A stretch of DNA of 64,000 bases from Shewanella olleyana (GCF_023283825.1 NZ_JAKILD010000019.1:47177-111176); one strand, 5' to 3'; counted from the stretch's first letter, positions 1 to 7,705 are shown. The notes: a model not told the origin generated them from the letters alone. Translations and numbers: made by a program.

Positions 1-95
1 AAAATACTCGACCAAAAGACAAAGAGACTGAGCTTTAACCAACTTAATAATTTATTAACCGTTACACCCTTTAATTCATAAAAGAGTCAGCATCA

Positions 96-641
96 ATGAG
101 AAAATTATTTATAGCAGCATCGGTATTACTACTTACAGCATGTGGAGGGGGTGATGACAAAAGCGGATGCTCTTGGAATAACGAAGCAACTGAAACCGTG
201 GATAACGTTAGCACCACTTATGAGTTCACAGAAAACACCTGCAATGAAATTGATTACGCCCAAGTAAGCACAGGCGACCATGCAGCAGCAGGGAAGGTGC
301 TTGTGATTAGTAGTAGCAATCCAGATGATAGACCAGAATATACTCACTTAGATAGTTACCAGCATCGTTACAACTATTCGAAGTCAACAGGTGAAATTCA
401 GCAAATGTTCACCACCAATGTCTCTGGTAGCTCTTCGTGGGAAGTGGTGGTTTCAATAAAGTGGTTAATTAGTGAGCCTGACCGTGTAACTGCAACGGTT
501 ACCGACCCACTAAGTGAATACACAACTTGGTATGCCGAAGGGTCTGAGCAGTGGGATGATTTCTTTAAATACGCTGATATAGAAATGAATCAAGCCAAGT
601 ATGAAGAAGCCATAAAGCACGCAACAGTAACAATTAAATAA
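96..641 (+). CDS. Hypothetical lipoprotein (181 aa)
   Basis: The protein begins with a short signal peptide and a good lipobox, LTAC, with the acceptor cysteine at residue 16 followed by a Gly-rich linker, so it is probably a lipid-anchored envelope protein. I do not recognise the mature domain; it is acidic, rich in Thr/Ser/Trp/Tyr, and has three further Cys residues near its start that could form a disulfide. The start is preceded by AAAGAG at suitable spacing. The upstream string TTCATAAAAGAG also occurs before the next gene, so the two translation signals look related. It is the first of three short secreted genes in one direction. Confidence 0.7.
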   Translation: MRKLFIAASVLLLTACGGGDDKSGCSWNNEATETVDNVSTTYEFTENTCNEIDYAQVSTGDHAAAGKVLVISSSNPDDRPEYTHLDSYQHRYNYSKSTGEIQQMFTTNVSGSSSWEVVVSIKWLISEPDRVTATVTDPLSEYTTWYAEGSEQWDDFFKYADIEMNQAKYEEAIKHATVTIK

Positions 642-690
642 GCCCAAATAGGGTGGCACGCTTCACCCTTGTTCATAAAAGAGAGAAACC

Positions 691-1152
691 ATGAAACATT
701 TATTAATCATCCTTGCTTTAGCCTTTACAGCTACAGGTTGTCAGTCAACTTATACACCATCGACTCAGGAGGAATTAGGCCTTCATGTGTACACTGACGC
801 AACAATTAAGCAGTGCTATATTAGAGGGTTTACATCAGAGGATGTATTCCTTAAGTCTAGCGAGTATCGCAGATGGCTCACTGAGGATTACGAATTTACT
901 CAAGAATCTAAGGATTTTATGGATAGCATTCAAGAAGATGTGCAACAGTATATTGATGATGAACTGACTCTTGAATACTGTGCTGAAACGGCTGTTATAT
1001 TTATGGAAGGGTGGAGCGACATGCAGCGCTATAAGCAGGCTACACGTGATGCGCTTCAAGGACTAATGGATGACCACAAGCAGCGCACACAACCAGCAAC
1101 CGTGTGCAATTCCCAAGTGGTAGGTGGCAGTATAAGAACCACCTGTAAATAA
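691..1152 (+). CDS. Hypothetical lipoprotein (153 aa)
   Basis: The N-terminus MKHLLIILALAFTATGC is a lipoprotein signal with lipobox ATGC at residues 14-17, so the mature protein is probably lipid-anchored. The remainder is acidic and predicted mostly helical, with four further Cys residues; I do not recognise the family. It follows the first lipoprotein gene by 49 bases, with a GGGTG/CACCC inverted repeat in the gap and an AAAGAGAG ribosome-binding site. Its first codons closely resemble those of the next gene, suggesting a shared origin of the secretion leader. Confidence 0.7.
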   Translation: MKHLLIILALAFTATGCQSTYTPSTQEELGLHVYTDATIKQCYIRGFTSEDVFLKSSEYRRWLTEDYEFTQESKDFMDSIQEDVQQYIDDELTLEYCAETAVIFMEGWSDMQRYKQATRDALQGLMDDHKQRTQPATVCNSQVVGGSIRTTCK

Positions 1153-1198
1153 TTCATTAAAATAGGCGGCAGTAGTCGCCTAAACCGAAAAGTGAACT

Positions 1199-1645
1199 AT
1201 GAAACATTTAATTATCATCCTACTGGCATTCGCCTTCCATGTTAATGCTGACAATGAGCAATTTAAGATATGGGAGAAAGAGATTGAATCTGCAGAATTT
1301 GGTGAGCAATATAAACTTTATACCGAGGGTATGAAATTATTCTTGACCTTACCTGACTGGTTAAAATCTGAACTGAACAACAAGGTGGGGGGGGTAAGTC
1401 TGGCAGAATCAGGTACTCGAGCTATTGGTGAGCTAGGTTGTGCTGGAGAGGTGAGGAAGCGTAATAAAGAGGATGGTCTATTTTTTACATCTACTAAAGT
1501 GCAGAGAAATAAAGATTATGATATTTACTCATCGGTGCAGATGGTTGACCCTAAGGAACAGGAATTATTGGTTAAATATATTTACCTTAACATTTCTTTA
1601 AGCATGTTTTTAACAAAAGATTCGAATGTTTATTTCTGTGTTTAA
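1199..1645 (+). CDS. Hypothetical secreted protein (148 aa)
   Basis: A signal peptide occupies roughly residues 1-17, with an Ala-type cleavage site after HVNA; there is no lipobox, so the mature protein should be periplasmic or secreted. The mature part is mixed in charge and has two Cys residues, one being the penultimate residue. I do not recognise the family. It lies 46 bases after the second lipoprotein gene, with a GGCG/CGCC inverted repeat between them. The MKHL start is shared with the preceding gene. A GGGGGGG run at about 1387-1393 inside the gene is a possible site of slippage. Confidence 0.6.
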   Translation: MKHLIIILLAFAFHVNADNEQFKIWEKEIESAEFGEQYKLYTEGMKLFLTLPDWLKSELNNKVGGVSLAESGTRAIGELGCAGEVRKRNKEDGLFFTSTKVQRNKDYDIYSSVQMVDPKEQELLVKYIYLNISLSMFLTKDSNVYFCV

Positions 1646-1705
1646 GTCTTATTTTTGTCTCTGATATGTAATAAATGAATAAGGCGAAGTTAAGGATTAA
1701 GCCAG

Positions 1706-1873
1706 ATGGATGAAGCAACAAAGATTTACCTAGACCATGTTGAAGGAGCAGCTAAGACGATTGATATTATCCGAGATTTATTAAAAGGATTGTCTGTTGC
1801 TGAAATAGTTAAGAAGTATGGAGTACACAGAAGTAGAGTGTATAAAATCAAGACTGACTTTCTATCTGATTAA
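1706..1873 (+). CDS. Small helix-turn-helix protein (55 aa)
   Basis: This 55-codon frame starts at ATG 1706 and stops at TAA 1873. Its second half, including GLSVAEIVKKYGVHRSRVYK, has the pattern of a helix-turn-helix of the resolvase or transposase-subunit type: a helix with Ala-Glu-Ile-Val, a Gly turn, then a recognition helix with Ser-Arg-Val-Tyr. It therefore probably binds DNA. The ribosome-binding site is weak (AAGGATTAAGCC). It is followed immediately by a good intrinsic terminator and lies next to the junction with the truncated nucleotidase gene, a plausible place for a regulator or recombination accessory factor of an inserted element. The function is inferred only. Confidence 0.55.
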   Translation: MDEATKIYLDHVEGAAKTIDIIRDLLKGLSVAEIVKKYGVHRSRVYKIKTDFLSD

Positions 1874-1880
1874 ATAATAG

Positions 1881-1909
1881 CCCTTGCTCTTATGAGTGAG
1901 GGTTTTTTT
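1881..1909 (+). terminator. Intrinsic terminator after the small HTH gene
   Basis: A nine-pair stem (CCCTTGCTC with GAGTGAGGG, two G-T wobbles) closes a four-base loop and is followed by seven T. It ends rightward transcription just before the truncated nucleotidase frame, which argues against read-through expression of that fragment. Confidence 0.75.
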
Positions 1910-1911
1910 GT

Positions 1912-3138
1912 GTGTATAACTTCCAAATATCCCCTAATTTAATCCACATTCAACAATCTAATACGTTTGGAACTCCAAAAATTGTTAACCCTGAGAATGT
2001 TGAAAACTTAGCGTTTACCGACCCACAAGAAGAACTACCGAAAGTATTAGCTGAAATTGAAGCCAATGAAGAAGTAGATATGGTATTTGCTGTGACTCAT
2101 ATGGGTCATTACGCAGATGGTAACCATGGCACTGAAGCCGCTGGTGATGTGATGTTAGCGCGTTCAGTTGAAGAAGGTCAGTTACACGCAATTATTGGTG
2201 GTCATTCACAAAATCCAGTTTGTATGGAAGGCGATGATTATGCTGACTTTAACCCTGGAGAAGAGTGTAAGCCAGATCAGCAAAATGGTACTTACATCAT
2301 GCAAGCTCATGAATGGGGTAAGTATGTTGGTCGTGCTGACTTTGAATACATGGATGGTGAGCTAACACTAGCGAACTACTCTTTAATCCCTATCAACTTG
2401 AAAGAAGAAGATGATAACGGCGATTTAGTATTCATTACTGAAGAGATCGAAAAGAACCAAACAGTTTATGACATGCTTAAGCCTTACCAAGAGCGTGGAC
2501 AAGAACTACTTGATGTAGTGATTTCTTACACTGATGGCAAGTTAGAAGGAGACCGTGAAGTTGTTCGTGTAGAACAAACTAACCTAGGTAATTTACTGAC
2601 TACAGCTTATTCTGAGTTTGTGACTCAAAACTTCAATGTTACAGCTGACTTTGGCGTCATGAATTCAGGTGGCGTTCGCGCATCAATTGCTGAAGGTGAC
2701 ATTTCTTACCGCGACGTACTGACAGTTCAACCTTTCGGAAACTTTGTTGCATACGTCACGATGACAGGTACCGAAGTTGAAGCATATTTGGCTGATATCG
2801 CTGTTAAGACAGGTGGCGGTTATCCACAATTAAATAAAGTTGCCATGGATGTTGATTGTGATGCAGGTACTGTAGATATCGCGAGCCTAGGCGGCCGTGC
2901 ATTTGACTTAGATGAAAATTACACCTTCTCAATGATTCACTTTAGTGCTGCTGGTGGTGATGATTACCCAGTGATTAATCAACACCCTAACTACATTGAC
3001 ACTCAGTTAACTGACGCTGCTGTATTCCGTGAGTATTTTGTGGTTAATCCTGAAATCTCTGCTGAAGATTATGCGCCAGTAGATGGACAGTTAAACTTCT
3101 ATCGTAATAATACTCTTGTTGGAAGTTGTGCTGAATAA
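1912..3138 (+). pseudogene. 5'-truncated UshA-type 5'-nucleotidase fragment
   Basis: From about residue 20 of the frame the sequence aligns by eye with residues of about 190 onward of the intact paralogue at 4321. Shared blocks include THMGHY, GGHSQNPVCM, QNGTYIMQAHEWG, NSGGVRASI, RDVLTVQPF and FSAAGGDDYP, i.e. the end of the metallophosphatase domain and the complete C-terminal substrate-binding domain. The first third is missing, including the DxH, GD and GNHE metal-binding motifs, the signal peptide and the lipobox, so the product could not be exported or catalyse. The only upstream start is GTG 1912 without a ribosome-binding site, directly after a terminator. The remaining frame is undamaged, so truncation looks recent. 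Confidence 0.85.
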
Positions 3139-3176
3139 GCTATAACAATAAAACTATTGTTTAGATAATGGTTGAA

Positions 3177-3204
3177 CAAAAGGTAGCTTAGGCTACCTTT
3201 TTTA
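3177..3204 (+). terminator. Intrinsic terminator of the nucleotidase remnant
   Basis: A perfect seven-pair stem AGGTAGC/GCTACCT with loop TTAG is flanked by A residues upstream and a T run downstream. It is the natural terminator of the once intact gene. Confidence 0.85.
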
Positions 3205-3290
3205 TTGCTTAAATGCCTGCAAAATATAAGGGTTAACGAGTTAAATTGTTTCAGTTAAGATAGCGGCAAGAAATAATAAAGGATTAAACT

Positions 3291-3971
3291 ATGCCGTCTG
3301 CAACAACCGCACTAGAACGTATCACTATAGAACCTACCACTTCAGCTACAGCTTGTGTTATATGGCTTCATGGTCTTGGAGACTCAGGAGCAGGTTTTGC
3401 GCCAGTAGTGCCTGTTTTAGGTTTACCGCAAAACCATTCTATTCGTTTTATTTTCCCCCATGCACCAGAGCAAGCTGTGACGATTAACGGTGGTTATATC
3501 ATGCGATCTTGGTATGACATCAAAAGTATGGATCTTCACGACCGAGCGGATATCAAAGGGGTTCTGGATTCTGAACAAGCAGTTAAAGCACTGATCAATG
3601 AGCAGATAGCAGCAGGTATTTCAGCTGAAAACATTATATTGGCTGGCTTTAGCCAAGGCGGGGTAATGAGCTTGTTTAGTGGATTACGCTTTGAGCATAA
3701 ACTCGCAGGGATTATGGCGTTATCTTGTTACTTACCTGCAGGCGAAAGCTTACCTGAGGAGTTACACCCAGCTAATGCGAGTACTCCAATATTGCAACAC
3801 CATGGTGAGCAAGACGAAGTGGTGCCATTATTTGCTGGTAAAATGGCTTATGATGCGTTAATTACCGCAGGCTATAACTCTAGCTGGAAAACATACCCAA
3901 TGCCGCATAGTGTTATTCCAGAGCAATTACATGAAATTGGTCAATGGATAGCAAATAAATTAACCCGCTAG
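3291..3971 (+). CDS. Alpha/beta-hydrolase carboxylesterase (phospholipase/carboxylesterase family)
   Basis: This 226-residue cytosolic protein matches the Abhydrolase_2 carboxylesterase/acyl-protein thioesterase family. WLHGLGDSG at residues 25-33 forms the oxyanion region, GFSQGG places the nucleophile at Ser121, HGEQDEVVP places the acid at Asp175, and MPHSV places the base at His206. Length and motif spacing are typical of an intact enzyme that hydrolyses short acyl esters or removes acyl groups. It starts at ATG 3291 after AAAGGA. It stands alone between the truncated and intact nucleotidase genes. The family is certain; the natural substrate is not. Confidence 0.9.
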   Translation: MPSATTALERITIEPTTSATACVIWLHGLGDSGAGFAPVVPVLGLPQNHSIRFIFPHAPEQAVTINGGYIMRSWYDIKSMDLHDRADIKGVLDSEQAVKALINEQIAAGISAENIILAGFSQGGVMSLFSGLRFEHKLAGIMALSCYLPAGESLPEELHPANASTPILQHHGEQDEVVPLFAGKMAYDALITAGYNSSWKTYPMPHSVIPEQLHEIGQWIANKLTR

Positions 3972-4142
3972 TTGTTCGGCAGTTAGTACAATTGGCTGTC
4001 TAGTTTCATTATATTTAAGTTCAAATAATTGCCGTATAATTATAAGCTTAGCTTGAGCGTTTTTTAGTCGTTGTAAGCTAAGCTTTATTTCTTCCTCTAC
4101 TTTGCTAAACCGCTTACCCTGCTTGTTTTTCTTACCGCACAA
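3960..4142 (-). CDS. Possible small basic protein (60 aa), doubtful
   Basis: A leftward frame overlaps the 3' end of the esterase gene by 12 bases. Its product would be Lys-rich at the start and then a charged amphipathic helix (residues 15-45) that could form a coiled coil. It can only begin at TTG 4142, directly after an in-frame stop, and no ribosome-binding site is visible. The composition looks protein-like, which is why it is listed, but it may be a chance frame. Confidence 0.25.
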   Translation of the reverse strand: MCGKKNKQGKRFSKVEEEIKLSLQRLKNAQAKLIIIRQLFELKYNETRQPIVLTAEQLAG

Positions 4143-4291
4143 TCAAGCCTGAGTATGTAACTGTAAACTATTGTTATTTATGACTTTGGTTTCAAAAAAT
4201 TGACATATATTGCTGGTATTTTGTTAAGATCCTTGCCAATTTATGTGAATCCAATATATGAGCGATACATTGTAGAGGCTCAGATCTCAGT

Positions 4292-4320
4292 TAGAATACG
4301 GATAGAATACGGATAGAATA
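4292..4320 (+). repeat. 11-bp tandem repeat abutting the ushA start codon
   Basis: The unit TAGAATACGGA is repeated 2.6 times and ends at the base before ATG 4321. Each copy carries a GGA that could serve as a weak ribosome-binding site. A change in copy number would alter the leader without touching the coding region. Confidence 0.7.
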
Positions 4321-6024
4321 ATGATAAGAAATACTCCGAAGCAATCACGGATAACTCTGGGCTTAAGTTTAGTTGTCGCGACAGTAAGCTTAATGAGTCT
4401 CAGTGGCTGTGAACAGCGTCCAACCTGTGATGACGATAACTGCACTAAATTTACCGTGCTGCATACCAATGACAATCATGGTCGTTTCTGGCAAAACAAA
4501 GCGGGTGAAGCGGGTATGGCTGCTCGCTTTACTGTTATTGATGGCATTCGCAAAGAAGTAGAGCAGCAAGGTGGTTATACCTTGGTATTGTCAGGTGGTG
4601 ACATTAATACAGGTGTACCAGAGTCAGATCTACAAAAAGCAGTACCTGATTTTATTGGCATGAATATGATTGGTTATGATGCAATGGCTGTGGGTAATCA
4701 TGAGTTCGATAATCCACTCTCGGTTTTAGATGAGCAGGCTGAGTTAGCTAATTTTCCGATGCTTGCGGCTAATATCTACCGAAAAGATACTAATGAAAGA
4801 TACTTTGACCCTTACAAGGTATTTAAGTTAGGCAATATCAATATAGCAGTCGTGGGCTTAACCACGGATGACACCCCAAAATTGACTAACCCATTGCATA
4901 CTGATTCTTTGTTATTTACCAATCCCATTGATGAAATGAAAAAGCTATTACCAGAGCTTAACGCTGATGACAGTATTGAACTGGTATTTGCGGCAACTCA
5001 TATGGGTCATTATCAAAATGGCGAGTTTGGAAGTAATGCGCCTGGTGATGTGACGATGGCAAGAGCTTTGAATGAAGGTGATTTAGATGCCATCATTGGT
5101 GGCCATTCTCAAAATCCAGTGTGCATGAGCGGTCGTAAAAGTGAATATGATAAGGACTTTAAGCCGGGTGATTCTTGCCGCCCAGATAAACAAAATGGTA
5201 CCTATATCATGCAGGCCCACGAATGGGGACGTTATGTAGGACGTGCTGATTTTGAGTATATTAATGGCGAGCTGTATTTAATTGATTATCAATTAATTCC
5301 AGTTAACTTGAAACGAATGGCTTTTGGTAAAAAGTTAGCATGGCCAGTAGGTGAGCCGATAGAACGAAATGCAGATGTTGAGGCTGCTTTGTTACCTTAT
5401 CAAGAAAAGGGCAGTGCTGAGCTTGACGTGATTATTGGACGTGTTGATGGCCTATTACAAGGTGACCGTAAAGTGGTACGTGCACAGCAAACTAACCTAG
5501 GTCGGTTAATTGCTAAAGTTCACAGCGAGAAAGTACGTGCCGACTTCGGCATTATGAATTCAGGTGGGGTCCGTGCATCTATTCAAGCTGGTGAAGTGGC
5601 TTATCGTGATGTTTTAACAGTGCAACCTTTTTCAAATACGATCGGTTTAGCTGAAATGTCAGGTGAAAAATTAGTTAAGTATTTATCGAAAGTGGCGACA
5701 AATACCCGTACCAGTGGCGCATATGCACAGTTTTATGGGATTGATATGACGGTGAAGTGCCGCGATCAAGATGTTGAAATACACAGCATTAATAATCAAC
5801 CCTTTGATATTAATGCCCAATATACTTTCTCTATTCCAAGTTTTAGTGCTGCTGGTGGTGACAACTATCCTAAGATTAATATTTTAGAAGCAGGCTATGT
5901 TGATGCTATTGAGTTGTATGACTACATAAAACACAAACAGCAAATTAATATTGCTGATTATGCGCCTAACGGAGAGCTAAAGTTTGAGCAATCTAAGAGT
6001 AGTTTGGGCTGCAGTATCTACTAA
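4321..6024 (+). CDS. ushA: 5'-nucleotidase/UDP-sugar hydrolase lipoprotein (UshA family)
   Basis: The 567-residue product hydrolyses nucleotides or UDP-sugars at the cell surface or in the periplasm so that nucleoside and phosphate can be recovered. A signal peptide ends in lipobox LSGC with the lipid-acceptor Cys30, unlike soluble E. coli UshA. The metallophosphatase domain shows NDNH (50-53), GGD (92-94) and GNHE (125-128) for two metals. The C-terminal 5_nucleotid_C domain has NSGGVRASI and FSAAGGDNYP. Length is normal. The start ATG 4321 gives a perfect lipoprotein signal although the ribosome-binding site is only a GGA inside an 11-bp repeat. A 5'-truncated paralogue lies just upstream, so this is now the only complete copy here. 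Confidence 0.92.
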   Translation: MIRNTPKQSRITLGLSLVVATVSLMSLSGCEQRPTCDDDNCTKFTVLHTNDNHGRFWQNKAGEAGMAARFTVIDGIRKEVEQQGGYTLVLSGGDINTGVPESDLQKAVPDFIGMNMIGYDAMAVGNHEFDNPLSVLDEQAELANFPMLAANIYRKDTNERYFDPYKVFKLGNINIAVVGLTTDDTPKLTNPLHTDSLLFTNPIDEMKKLLPELNADDSIELVFAATHMGHYQNGEFGSNAPGDVTMARALNEGDLDAIIGGHSQNPVCMSGRKSEYDKDFKPGDSCRPDKQNGTYIMQAHEWGRYVGRADFEYINGELYLIDYQLIPVNLKRMAFGKKLAWPVGEPIERNADVEAALLPYQEKGSAELDVIIGRVDGLLQGDRKVVRAQQTNLGRLIAKVHSEKVRADFGIMNSGGVRASIQAGEVAYRDVLTVQPFSNTIGLAEMSGEKLVKYLSKVATNTRTSGAYAQFYGIDMTVKCRDQDVEIHSINNQPFDINAQYTFSIPSFSAAGGDNYPKINILEAGYVDAIELYDYIKHKQQINIADYAPNGELKFEQSKSSLGCSIY

Positions 6025-6061
6025 TTTAGATTTGAAATTATCAAATTTAATCAGATAAAAA

Positions 6062-6091
6062 CGAAAGGCAATCGCAAGGTTGCCTTTTTAT
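6062..6091 (+). terminator. Intrinsic terminator of ushA
   Basis: The stem AAAGGCAA/TTGCCTTT with an eight-base loop is followed by a T run. Confidence 0.85.
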
Positions 6092-6178
6092 TTGGGAAAA
6101 AATAATTATTTAAGTTGATTAATTTCAATAGCTTATTAAAAACCCCTTAAAATAATTCAAATTAATTTACGCTTTTTA

Positions 6179-6206
6179 CTTGAAAATAAAATTATCGTTC
6201 TCATAT
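6179..6206 (+). promoter_or_regulatory. Candidate sigma-32 heat-shock promoter of hsp20
   Basis: CTTGAAA at 6179-6185 matches the sigma-32 -35 element exactly, and TCTCATAT at 6199-6206 resembles the CCCCATNT -10 element with a 13-base spacer, within the usual range. It would start transcription near 6212, giving a leader of about 115 bases. Control of hsp20/ibpA genes by sigma-32 is established in Enterobacteria; use here is inferred. Confidence 0.6.
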
Positions 6207-6214
6207 CTAGTTAT

Positions 6215-6323
6215 AAGTTAGGCACGCTCAATAGAGGGTCTAACTTACATTACGCCGCAAGGGTAATGACCAACGCCAATAATGGCATATTATTTTTTAC
6301 ATATTGCTTTAGACAAGGATATG
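6215..6323 (+). ncRNA. ROSE-like RNA thermometer in the hsp20 leader
   Basis: Four successive hairpins can be drawn. They are AAGTTAG/CTAACTT (6215-6246), CATTAC/GTAATG with a GCAA loop (6248-6268), GCCA/TGGC (6275-6286), and CATATTGCT against AAGGATATG (6300-6323). The last pairs the ribosome-binding site AAGGA with the TTGCT signature of ROSE elements, including the characteristic G-G opposition at 6306/6317. Masking of the ribosome-binding site at low temperature is the known mechanism of ROSE elements upstream of small heat-shock genes. The fold was made by eye, without energy calculation. Confidence 0.6.
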
Positions 6324-6326
6324 AAC

Positions 6327-6788
6327 ATGCGCAAATTTAACTTAACTCCAGATTTAACTCCTTTATACCGTAGTGCGATTGGTTTTGATCGCTTAGCAAA
6401 AATGGCTGAGCACGCCGCAGTACAAAATGGTAATACAGGATACCCTCCTTATAACATCGAATTACTTGGCGAAAATCGTTATCGCATCACAATGGCTGTT
6501 GCAGGTTTCACCATGGATGAGCTTGATATCACTAGCGAAGGTGACAAGTTACTCGTCAAAGGCAGTAAAGTCGCTGCAGTAAACGATGAACGTAAATACT
6601 TACATCAAGGTATTGCTGAACGCGGATTCGAACGAACTTTCCAGTTAGCTGATCACGTAAATGTTGTGGGAGCAGACTTAGAAAATGGCCTATTAAATAT
6701 TGAATTAGTTCGTGAAATTCCTGAAGCAATGAAAGCACGTAAGATTCAAATCAATAGTGCTAACGTAAACAATACCATCGAAAGCTAA
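6327..6788 (+). CDS. Small heat-shock protein of the Hsp20/IbpA family
   Basis: The 153-residue product is an ATP-independent holdase that binds unfolding proteins in the cytoplasm. After a short N-terminal arm with [11 protein letters not shown], the conserved IbpA start, residues about 35-135 form the alpha-crystallin domain ([40 protein letters not shown]). I chose ATG 6327 because AAGGA lies eight bases upstream; ATG 6321 is too close, and a longer frame from 6282 would start inside a leader hairpin. It is a single gene with its own heat-shock-type promoter and thermometer leader. Length is typical of IbpA. Confidence 0.9.
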   Translation: MRKFNLTPDLTPLYRSAIGFDRLAKMAEHAAVQNGNTGYPPYNIELLGENRYRITMAVAGFTMDELDITSEGDKLLVKGSKVAAVNDERKYLHQGIAERGFERTFQLADHVNVVGADLENGLLNIELVREIPEAMKARKIQINSANVNNTIES

Positions 6789-6946
6789 CCTTTCGACGCT
6801 ATCTCTTACTCATTGTCATTAGAGGTTGTTGATGGTGAGAGATGGCAAAACCTTGCAAGACATTAGTTTGACTGTGTTATTTGATTTTCCTATGCACTCA
6901 TCATGCGCATCAATAGCACAGGTTTCACATCTCCCCTGATTATTTT

Positions 6947-6982
6947 GCCCAACGAGAATCAATTTCCTTGTTGGGCTTTTTA
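6947..6982 (+). terminator. Intrinsic terminator downstream of hsp20
   Basis: GCCCAAC/GTTGGGC with a 16-base loop is followed by TTTTTAG. It lies about 160 bases after the stop codon, so the messenger has a long 3' tail that also holds an imperfect inverted repeat (about 6798-6847). Confidence 0.65.
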
Positions 6983-7001
6983 GTTTCGCGACTCTTCGAT
7001 T

Positions 7002-7036
7002 TTCAAACTTCAAACTTCAAACTTCACACTTCAATC
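7002..7036. repeat. Heptanucleotide tandem repeat TTCAAAC
   Basis: Three perfect and two single-base variant copies of TTCAAAC lie between the hsp20 terminator and the soxR stop codon. They are non-coding, and no function is apparent. Confidence 0.8.
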
Positions 7037-7045
7037 ATCACTTTG

Positions 7046-7498
7046 TTAGTCTGATAGGGCTTTATCTAATATTACTGAGCCAACAGCATCAATACCAAGC
7101 TCATCTTCAGGGTTATAAATTGGGCAAGTCTTCATTGAAAGGCACCCACACCCTATACAACCATTGAGTGAATCGCGTAGTTCGGTTAAATAATTAATCC
7201 GCTGAGTCAGTTTATCGTGCCACGCTTGAGATAATTTAGCCCAATCTTCCTTTGTTGGTGTTCTTTCATTGGGTAAAAAGCTCAAGGCGTGTTTTATTTC
7301 TTGTAAACTGACGCCCATTTTCTGCGCCGCTTTAATTACTGAGATACGTCTGATCACATCACGGCGATATCGACGTTGATTTCCTTGATTGCGTAAACTG
7401 CTAATCAAACCTTTAGTCTCGTAAAAGTGCAGGCTAGAAACCTTGATACCGCAACGTTTGGCAACTTGACCGACAGTTAAATCTGCTTCATTTAACAT
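7046..7498 (-). CDS. soxR: Redox-sensitive transcriptional activator SoxR
   Basis: This 150-residue MerR-family regulator senses redox-cycling compounds through a [2Fe-2S] cluster and activates promoters with overlong spacers. The winged-helix DNA-binding domain is at residues 5-75 (LTVGQVAKRCGIKVSSLHFYE), followed by a dimerisation helix. Four cluster ligands are present as Cys114, Cys117, Cys119 and Cys125 in CIGCGCLSMKTC, the exact SoxR spacing. The gene is divergent from an operon headed by a perfect SoxR-type operator at 7586. No soxS is visible nearby, so SoxR probably acts directly on its targets, as is usual outside Enterobacteria. Confidence 0.95.
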   Translation of the reverse strand: MLNEADLTVGQVAKRCGIKVSSLHFYETKGLISSLRNQGNQRRYRRDVIRRISVIKAAQKMGVSLQEIKHALSFLPNERTPTKEDWAKLSQAWHDKLTQRINYLTELRDSLNGCIGCGCLSMKTCPIYNPEDELGIDAVGSVILDKALSD

Positions 7499-7581
7499 AT
7501 GACTTCCTTTCCTTTTTTAAGCCGCTGCGACTCCAAATGATTGGCACATTAAAAATTAATTAATATTTTTATAAAAAGTAC

Positions 7582-7612
7582 TTTACCTCAACTTAGGTTG
7601 AGGTTTTATAGT
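7582..7612 (+). promoter_or_regulatory. SoxR-box promoter with 19-bp spacer
   Basis: The 18-base sequence CCTCAACTTAGGTTGAGG (7586-7603) is an almost perfect inverted repeat that matches the known SoxR operator. It lies between a -35-like TTTACC (7582-7587) and a -10-like TATAGT (7607-7612), separated by 19 bases as in MerR-family promoters that need untwisting. The orientation places the small gene at 7706 downstream. This combination is strong evidence for direct SoxR activation. Confidence 0.85.
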
Positions 7613-7705
7613 GACTTCATCTTATATAACCATTCACTAAATTGACAGGAATCCACTTAATTAACAGTTATTCAGGCAATTAATGGCCATTTGCAGGAGG
7701 CAGAT

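Larger units (their letters stand above)
1..1965. other. Accessory-looking segment ending inside a ushA-type gene
   Basis: This stretch holds three short secreted or lipoprotein genes and a small helix-turn-helix gene, none recognisable as a core gammaproteobacterial family. At about 1965 the sequence becomes clearly homologous to the middle of a 5'-nucleotidase whose first roughly 180 codons are absent. The simplest reading is that foreign DNA, extending beyond the left edge, joined here and removed or displaced the 5' part of the gene. No transposase, integrase or terminal repeat is visible inside the window, so the element type is unknown. The boundary is supported only by the loss of homology. 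Confidence 0.4.

Noticed and set aside
1..1200. Integron cassette array with attC sites
   Set aside because: Gaps between the small genes are under 50 bases, and I could not find paired GTTRRRY/RYYYAAC core sites; the hairpins are too small.
1900..1980. Tn7-like or other transposon terminus at TGTGTATAAC
   Set aside because: No repeated binding sites, target duplication or transposition genes are visible; the string alone is too short.
1912..3138. Treating the 408-codon nucleotidase frame as an intact gene
   Set aside because: Signal peptide and all N-terminal metal ligands are missing, and the only start lacks a ribosome-binding site and follows a terminator.
6819..7013. Leftward 64-codon frame between hsp20 and soxR
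   Set aside because: It covers the hsp20 terminator and an inverted repeat, and shows no family resemblance or ribosome-binding site.
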